A stretch of 6,285 nt of DNA from Acidobacteriota bacterium (lineage in GTDB: Bacteria; Acidobacteriota; Terriglobia; Bryobacterales; Bryobacteraceae). Positions 1 to 6,285 of this stretch are shown piece by piece. The notes below the pieces were generated by a model, which searched no databases, was not told the origin of the DNA, and worked only from the letters and a program-made list of their open reading frames with translations. A program made the position numbers and the translations under genes. Every line of letters begins with the position of its first letter. The first letter of the stretch is position 1. The DNA lies in NCBI GenBank assembly GCA_016871135.1, contig VFZQ01000334.1, forward strand, positions 1-6,285, read 5' to 3'.

Positions 1-135
1 TCGAAAAGCGAAGCCGAACGGATCAAGCGTTTGGCCGAGTACTTCCCGGCGTCGGCTGAACGCGAACGGCGGCTCGAACACTTCCGCACCATCATCCCGC
101 GCAACGGCCACGCCCGCCTGCTGCCCAGTTCATGA
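1..135 (+). CDS. C-terminal end of an unrecognised protein (5' truncated by the window edge)
   Basis: Frame 1 is open from the first base and stops at TGA 133-135, giving the last 44 residues of a protein. The tail is rich in Arg, Glu and Lys, has a probable amphipathic helix (roughly residues 2-30 of the fragment, with an AERERRLEHF stretch), and ends in PRNGHARLLPSS. I do not recognise the family, and no catalytic motif is visible in so short a piece. That it is a real gene is supported by the stop codon overlapping the start of the next gene as ATGA (132-135), an arrangement typical of translationally coupled genes, and by GC-rich third codon positions. The two genes are therefore probably co-transcribed. 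Function is left open. Confidence 0.6.
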   Translation, partial: SKSEAERIKRLAEYFPASAERERRLEHFRTIIPRNGHARLLPSS

Positions 136-824
136 CCCGCCAACATCTCATCATCGACGCCGACGACACGCTTTGGGAGAACAACATTTTCTTCGAAAAG
201 GCGTTCGATGAGTTCGTCGACTTTCTCGATCACTCGCACATGTCGCCGAGGCAGGTGCGCGATGTCCTCGACGCCATCGAAGCCGTTAATGCGCGTATTC
301 ACGGCTATGGGTCGAAGAACTTCGGGCGCAATCTTATTGAGACGTATCGCAAGCTCGCTGAGCGCCCTATCGGCGACGACGACTTCGCGACTGTACTGAG
401 TTTCGCCGAACGCATCCTCGACCACCCGATCCTGTTCCGTCCGGGCGTTGAAGCAACGCTGGCCTACTTGCACGAGAAGCACGAGCTAACGCTGTTCACC
501 AAGGGCCACCCCGACGAGCAGCGCATGAAGATCGACCGCTCCGGATTGGGGCCGTTTTTCCATCACGCCGAGATTGTGAAGGAGAAACACGTCTCGGCGT
601 ATCTGTCGCTCGGCGAGGCGAAGGGCTTTCATCCGCCATCGACGTGGATGATCGGCAACTCGCCGAAGAGCGACATTAATCCGGCGCTCGCGGCTGGCTA
701 CAACGCAGTGTTTCTTCCGCATCCGAGGACGTGGATTTTGGAACACGAAGAGTTGCGGCAAGCCGAACCGCCGGCGCGGTTGATTGTGCTGGAGGAGTTT
801 GGCGAGTTGCGCGGGTGCTTCTAG
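132..824 (+). CDS. HAD-superfamily hydrolase (COG1011-like phosphatase)
   Basis: A 230-residue soluble cytoplasmic protein with the haloacid dehalogenase fold, probably a phosphatase acting on a small phosphorylated metabolite; the substrate cannot be read from the sequence. HAD motif I is DADDT at residues 9-13, with D9 the expected nucleophile and D11 the expected acid/base. A helical cap follows at about 18-100, including YGSKNFGRNLIETYRKL near 59-75. Motif II is LFTKG with T123, motif III is a Lys at 150 or 152 (IVKEK), and motif IV is IGNSPKSDINPALAAG at 174-189. In motif IV the first acidic residue is Asn (N175), while D181 is kept. Length fits the family. The start is the ATG overlapping the upstream stop (ATGA). 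No Shine-Dalgarno is evident before it, so translation probably depends on coupling to the upstream gene, and this start leaves motif I at the usual distance from the N terminus. The general family is secure; the specific reaction is not. Confidence 0.9.
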   Translation: MTRQHLIIDADDTLWENNIFFEKAFDEFVDFLDHSHMSPRQVRDVLDAIEAVNARIHGYGSKNFGRNLIETYRKLAERPIGDDDFATVLSFAERILDHPILFRPGVEATLAYLHEKHELTLFTKGHPDEQRMKIDRSGLGPFFHHAEIVKEKHVSAYLSLGEAKGFHPPSTWMIGNSPKSDINPALAAGYNAVFLPHPRTWILEHEELRQAEPPARLIVLEEFGELRGCF

Positions 825-850
825 AGGCTACCAGCCTGGCGGTTCATGGT

Positions 851-860
851 GAAAATTTTC
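851..860. other. perfect 10-base AT-rich palindrome GAAAATTTTC
   Basis: GAAAATTTTC is its own reverse complement. It lies in the short gap between the HAD gene and the small rod/hook-like gene, 38 bases before the ATG at 898. It is the most AT-rich spot of this gap. It could be part of a promoter or an operator half, but one short palindrome of this composition may be chance, and no convincing -35/-10 pair accompanies it. Confidence 0.2.
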
Positions 861-897
861 TATTGGGAACTTCGTGTGCGTCGATGAGACAAACGAG

Positions 898-1134
898 ATG
901 AGTGGAATGCCAACGGCGCTGGAAGGAATTCGGCGAGCTGAGGAGCGCGTGCAGCGCGCCGCCGAGCGCCTTGCCCGGCTGCCACTTTCCGTGGATGGCG
1001 CAACCGAAGATGTCGTCGATCTCAGCGCGGAAACGGTGGAGCTGTTGGAGGCCAAGAACGCCCACGCCGCCAACGCTGCGGTCGCCCAAACCGCGCAGGA
1101 ACTGGAGCGGCATTTGATCGATATTTTGGTGTGA
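898..1134 (+). CDS. small flagellar rod/hook-like protein (basal-body rod C-terminal domain resemblance)
   Basis: A 78-residue protein from ATG 898. It starts MSGMPTALEGIRRAEERVQRAAERLARLP and ends with a helix containing VDLSAETVELLEAKNAHAAN and AVAQTAQELERHLIDIL. The second part follows the pattern of the C-terminal helix of flagellar rod and hook proteins (FlgB/FlgC/FlgE/FlgG type: DL..EMV.L..A...+.AN..V..T...M...L). The first part resembles their N-terminal helix (AL.G...A..R...AA..IA). The long middle domain of those proteins is absent, leaving only the two helices that would form a coiled coil. No signal peptide or membrane segment is seen. The frame also allows GTG 874 (preceded by GGA five bases away, 86 residues) and ATG 907; I chose 898 because the family-like region starts just after it, with a weak GAG upstream. 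It may be co-transcribed with the HAD gene 73 bases before it. No other flagellar gene is in the window, so a flagellar role is inferred from resemblance only. Confidence 0.65.
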   Translation: MSGMPTALEGIRRAEERVQRAAERLARLPLSVDGATEDVVDLSAETVELLEAKNAHAANAAVAQTAQELERHLIDILV

Positions 1135-1242
1135 GAATCGAAGCCAAGCGCTGAAGCTCAAGACGCGGCGTTCGTTCAAACATCGTAGCCACTCTTGTCC
1201 GCGCTGTCGTTCGCGTTCGACACAACATCTAGTCGGGCATGA

Positions 1243-1383
1243 GCGGCTACTTGGAGGGACGAGCCGTTCGAAGGGTCGTATTTCAATTACCGCGGCACGT
1301 CCGCACAAAACGACAACGAGGCGTCGAAGACCGCCTTCAGCAAAATCGCACGATCGCGGAGGACGACACGTCTTCCTCGCTAA
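1243..1383 (+). pseudogene. possible remnant of a coding sequence (start codon lacking)
   Basis: Between the stops at 1240-1242 and 1381-1383 one plus-strand frame is open for 46 codons and reads like real protein in its middle (WRDEPFEGSYFNYRGTSAQN), with mostly G or C in third codon positions from 1267 to about 1350. It has no ATG, GTG or TTG start, and upstream stops interrupt the frame at 1186-1188 and 1240-1242. This would fit the decayed end of a gene, perhaps with an upstream frameshift. A different plus-strand frame, ATG 1239 to TGA 1418 (59 codons), is also open but gives an Arg-rich, unconvincing product that runs into nuoN. I do not recognise a family. The rest of the spacer 1135-1393 shows nothing else except the hairpin at 1356-1380. 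Confidence 0.2.
1356..1380 (-). terminator. candidate hairpin terminator after nuoN
   Basis: Read on the minus strand, GCGAGGAAGACGTG followed by TCGTCCTCCGC can fold into an imperfect hairpin: a three-pair outer stem, a one-base bulge, four pairs, one mismatch and two inner pairs around a four-base loop. It begins 14 bases after the nuoN stop, where an operon terminator is expected. The only T-run is TTTT at 1342-1345, about ten bases past the stem, so it is not a classic intrinsic terminator. It overlaps the coding-like remnant. Confidence 0.3.
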
Positions 1384-1393
1384 ACGCCGCTAA

Positions 1394-2843
1394 CTACTTC
1401 CCCAACAATGCAAATTGATTGGCCAGATCCAGCACGATCCCAGGAAACATGCCCAGCACAAGCGTCGCCGCCGCCGTCACCCACATTGTCAGCTTCACGC
1501 CGCCTGGAATCTCTTCCGGGTGCTCGGTCGTCTCGGGCTCATGCATGTACATCACCACCAGCACACGCAAGTAGTAGTACGCCGCCACCGCCGAGTTGAG
1601 TAATCCCAGCGCCGTCAGCCACACGAACTTGCCTTCGATCGCCGCCTTGAAGATGTAGAACTTGCCGAAGAAACCGGCCGTCAGCGGCACGCCGATCAGC
1701 GACAGCATGAAGATCGTCAGCAGCGCCGCCACCGCGGGTTGCCGCTGGCTGAGGCCCTTCAAGTCGTCGACCGTCACATGCTTCTCGCCGTCGCCGGCCA
1801 CATGGGTCACGATCGCGAACGCACCGTAGTTCATCAGCGCGTACGCCGCCAGATAGAACATCGCCGCCGCCGTTCCCATCGTCGAATGCGTCGTCACCGC
1901 GACGAGCACATAGCCCGCGTGCGCAATCGACGAATAACCCAACATGCGTTTGATATTGTTCTGCCACAGCGCCGCGAAGTTACCGACGATCATCGTCGCG
2001 AGCGCCATCATCCACAACACCGGAGCGAACTTCGCAGCCAACGGATCGAAAGCCGTCAGGAACACGCGAAGGAAAATCGCGAACGCCGCCGCCTTCGGCC
2101 CAGCCGAAAGAAATCCGGCCACCGGAGCCGGCGCGCCTTGATACACATCCGGCGCCCAAGCCTGGAAAGGTGCGGCAGAGATCTTAAACGCAAAACCCAC
2201 TAGGATCAGCGCCGCAGCCGCCGGCACCATGATCGAAGAAGGCGCACCCGACGACAACGCCGTACGGATCTCGCCGAGGTTCGTCGAACCCGTCATGCCG
2301 TAAATCCAAGCGACGCCATATAGCAAGAAGGCAGTCGCAAACGAGCCAAGGAGGAAATACTTCAAAGAGGACTCGTTCGAACGCTTATCGTCGCGCAGAT
2401 AACCGGCCAGGATGTAGCTCGCGATCGAGCTCACTTCCAGGCCGATGAACACCATCATCAGCTCATTCGCCGACGCCATGATGCCCTGCCCCGCGAGCGA
2501 AAACAGCAACAGAATGTAGAACTCGCCGGTGTGGGCCTTCTCGCGTTCGAGATAGTTCATTGAGCACAACACCGTAAAGATACCGACGACATAGGCGACC
2601 ACGCGAAAAAATGCCGCGAAGCCGTCGGAGATCACCATTTTGCTGAAAGCCAGCCCCGGATTCTGATACGCCACGACCGAGGCGCCCATCGCGGCGACAA
2701 TAGCCAAAAGCGTGAACACTGCCACGCCCGTTCGGCTGTCGCGTTCTTTCTTAAATCCTTCGACCAACAGCAACAGCGTGCCGGCTAAAGTCAGAACCGT
2801 CTCCGGCAGGAACTTCAGCATGTCGGCGCTTGAAGGGAAAAAG

Positions 2844-2854
<11 letters not shown>
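1394..2854 (-). CDS. nuoN: NADH-quinone oxidoreductase subunit N
   Basis: An antiporter-like, proton-pumping membrane subunit of complex I in the cytoplasmic membrane. From ATG 2854 it has 486 residues, almost exactly the length of E. coli NuoN (485), and is hydrophobic almost throughout, with about 14 membrane helices. Key residues are kept: E140 in the fifth-helix motif GLEVSSIASYILAGY; K224 in FKISAAPFQAWAPDVYQGAP, the family signature; K254 in SAGPKAAAF; and K398 in GFFGKFYIF. These match the pumping residues of E. coli NuoN (E133, K217, K247, K395). The frame runs upstream to an ATG at 2893, but that adds an Arg-rich leader MRRRLYRPRRLRT encoded inside nuoM. ATG 2854 is preferred because GGAGG lies nine bases before it and the protein then begins like its relatives. 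It overlaps the end of nuoM by 11 bases and is the last gene of the operon. Confidence 0.97.
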
Positions 2855-4381
<1,527 letters not shown>

Positions 4382-4385
<4 letters not shown>

Positions 4386-6247
4386 CGGCCACCTCCTAGT
4401 ACGGTCACGGTGCCCAAGACGAAGATGACTCCAATCACGACCCAGGCGGCGTAATTGCGAATCTCACCGTTTTGCGCGCGCCGCACCAAATTGCCGAAAT
4501 TCTGCGCCGCGCCGCTAAAGCCATGCACAAAACCGTTGTCGATCACGCCCGCGTCCATCACCTTCCACAGGAAGTTGCGCGAACTGCGTTCGATCGGATG
4601 CACGATCGTAGCGTCGTACGCCTCATCGACAAAGTATTTGTTGTACAGCAGAATGTAGAGGCCGCTGAACGAATTCTTCAGCGAATCGGCCGTGGACGGA
4701 TTCGCGACGTAGACGATGTAGGCCAAAGCGATGCCGATAAAGCCCGGCGCGGTACCCATCACCATGTCCATCATCGAGTGCTCGGTATGCCCCTCCGGCA
4801 CAATGCCGTGGAACACCGGCTCCAGAATGTGCGGAATCTTGAACAGCCAGCCGCCAACCACCGACAACGCGGCCAGCACGTAGAGCGGACCGATCATCAC
4901 CCAAGGCGACTCATGCGGATGCGCATGACCTTTGTACTCGCCAAAGAAGGTGAGGAAGATCGACCGGAACACGTAGAACGCCGTCATCAGTGCAGTCACC
5001 CAGGCTACCCAATACATCCACGGATGATGATGCATCGCCGCGCCCAAAATCTCTTCCTTCGACCACCAGCCCGACATCAGCGGGAAGCCCGCGATCGCGA
5101 GTGCCGCAATCAGCAGCACGTTGAATGTGTGCGGGATCTTTTTGCGCAATCCGCCCATGTGCCGCATGTCCTGCTCGTGATGACACGCGTGAATCACCGA
5201 ACCGGCGCCAAGGAACAAAAGGGCCTTGAAGAACGCGTGCGTCACGACGTGGTAGATGCCGACGGAAAATGCGCCGCAGCCAACAGCGAGAAACATGAAC
5301 CCAAGCTGCGACACCGTCGAGTACGCGTAAACCTTCTTGATATCGTTCTGAACCAAGCCGATCGTCGCGGCCATCACGGCAGTCGCTAGACCGACATACG
5401 CGACAACGTCCATCGCGATCGGCGCTTTCATGAACAACGCCGCTGAGCGCGCACACATATATACGCCAGCGGTCACCATCGTCGCCGCGTGGATTAAGGC
5501 CGACACCGGCGTCGGGCCTTCCATCGCGTCCGGCAACCAGACATACAGCGGAATTTGCGCCGACTTGCCCGTAGCGCCCACCAACAGCAGCAAGCAGATC
5601 GCCGTGATGATCCCCGCCGAAGCTTCGACGGGCATGCCCTTCGCCTTCTCAAACACCGTACCGAAATCAAGCGAGCCAAACACGACGACGATTAAAAACA
5701 TCGCCAGCGAAAAACCAAAGTCGCCGATTCGGTTGACGATGAACGCTTTCTTGCCGGCATCGGTCGCCGACTTCTTAAGAAAGTAGAATCCGATCAGCAG
5801 GTACGAGCACAGTCCCACGCCTTCCCAGCCGACAAACAGGATCAGGAAATTCCCGCCCAGCACCAGAATCAGCATGAAGAACATGAACAGGTTCAGGTAC
5901 GCGAAGAAGCGATAGTAGCCCTCTTCCTCATGCATATAGCCTGTCGCGTATATATGAATCAGTGTGCCGATGCCCGTGACAACGCATAACATCACCGCCG
6001 TCAGCCGGTCGACCGCGAAGTCGACGCCGACCTGCAACATGCCCGAGGCCATCCACGTGAAGTAGTGCTCCACGTAGCGCTCTTCGAGCGGCATTAGCAC
6101 CATCAGAGTCTTCACGACCCAGAGGAACGAGAGCAGCACGCTGCCGATTGCGACCGCGCTTTGCACGGTCTTGCTGGTTCGGCGTCCGGTAAAGCCGTTG
6201 ATCGCGGCGCCCGCCAGCGGTAGGAATGGGATGAGCCAGAGTTGCAT
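4382..6247 (-). CDS. nuoL: NADH-quinone oxidoreductase subunit L
   Basis: The distal and largest antiporter-like subunit of complex I. It has 621 residues (E. coli 613) and about 16 membrane helices. The pumping residues are all present: E142 in FVGWEGVGLCSYLL, K228 in GATGKSAQIPLYVWLPDAMEG, H253 in ALIHAATMVTAGVY, K341 in THAFFKALLFLGAGS, and K397 in WWSKEEIL, matching E. coli E144, K229, H254, K342 and K399. The NuoL-type C-terminal extension is intact: LYNKYFVDEAYDATIVHPIE (about 534-553) begins the long lateral helix running along the membrane arm, and the final helix follows RRAQNGEIRNYAAW. Loops around 405-408 and 441-445 are His-rich (MHHHPW, HAHPHE). The start ATG lies 6 bases after the nuoK stop, with only a weak GGA upstream, so translation is probably coupled to nuoK. 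The stop overlaps the nuoM start. Confidence 0.98.
4391..4397 (-). promoter_or_regulatory. strong ribosome binding site for nuoM
   Basis: AGGAGGT on the minus strand, with the AGGAGG core six bases before ATG 4385. It sits inside the last codons of nuoL and complements the 16S rRNA tail almost perfectly. Together with the ATGA overlap it suggests both re-initiation and fresh initiation at nuoM. Confidence 0.85.
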
Positions 6248-6253
6248 CGTCCG

Positions 6254-6285
6254 TTAGTTCTTTAGTGTGTCGATATCGTCGATCT
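6254..6285 (-). CDS. nuoK: NADH-quinone oxidoreductase subunit K, last codons only
   Basis: On the minus strand, directly before nuoL, one frame reads IDDIDTLKN and stops at TAA 6254-6256. NuoK proteins commonly end in a short acidic tail followed by LK and one residue (for example ...D...LLKG), and nuoK precedes nuoL in nearly all nuo operons. The 6-base gap to nuoL also fits. Only about nine residues are visible, so the call rests mainly on position. Confidence 0.65.
   Translation of the reverse strand, partial: IDDIDTLKN

Noticed and set aside
825..837. Hairpin AGGCT-ACC-AGCCT directly after the HAD gene stop, considered as a terminator
   Set aside because: The stem is only five pairs with a three-base loop and no T-run follows within reach; the next gene on the same strand starts soon after, so read-through is more likely.
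844..1308. A 154-codon open frame on the minus strand covering the small plus-strand gene and part of the spacer
   Set aside because: The product has no recognisable motif and a Cys/Arg/Ser-rich composition, while the plus-strand reading of 898-1134 shows a family-like helical pattern.
1239..1418. A 59-codon plus-strand frame starting MSGYLEGRA in the spacer
   Set aside because: Arg-rich product with no family resemblance, no good ribosome binding site, and it runs 25 bases into the end of nuoN. A neighbouring frame looks more coding-like.
5038..5200. His-rich loops of NuoL considered as a metal-binding insertion
   Set aside because: NuoL proteins commonly have His-rich loops at these places (HHEQ...MGG and the loop after WWSK), and overall length is normal, so nothing has been inserted.
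4472..5389. A 305-codon open frame on the plus strand opposite nuoL
   Set aside because: Its product is dominated by Arg, His and Gln with no domain or hydrophobic pattern, as expected for the mirror of a GC-rich membrane-protein gene. The nuoL reading on the other strand is certain.

Overview
The window is moderately GC-rich bacterial chromosome. Its right-hand three quarters (minus strand, 6285 down to 1394) is the distal end of a nuo operon for respiratory complex I, in the usual order nuoK (only its last codons are present), nuoL, nuoM, nuoN. The left quarter (plus strand, 1 to 1134) carries three genes unrelated to complex I: the tail of an unrecognised gene, a HAD-superfamily hydrolase that overlaps it by ATGA, and a small protein that looks like a miniature flagellar rod/hook-type protein. 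The two groups converge on a 259-base spacer (1135-1393).

The Nuo proteins have normal lengths (621, 513 and 486 residues). They keep the intramembrane Glu and Lys residues used for proton pumping, so I see no sign that complex I is degraded. The genes are tightly packed: 6 bases between nuoK and nuoL, a 4-base ATGA overlap between nuoL and nuoM, and an 11-base overlap between nuoM and nuoN once the nuoN start is corrected to 2854. The nuoM and nuoN starts each have a strong Shine-Dalgarno inside the preceding gene, so one long transcript is expected. NuoL, NuoM and NuoN are the three antiporter-like subunits that, with NuoK, move protons across the cytoplasmic membrane when NADH is oxidised by quinone.

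The organism cannot be fixed from the sequence. The protein style (complete nuo set ending in nuoN, the HAD subfamily with a GNSPKSD motif, GC content) is compatible with an Acidobacteriota-like soil bacterium, but that is a guess from general resemblance.

I found no mobile element, CRISPR array, RNA gene or clearly new multi-gene system. The items most worth checking are the solitary mini rod/hook-like protein (898-1134) and a short coding-like stretch without a start codon in the convergent spacer (about 1243-1383).
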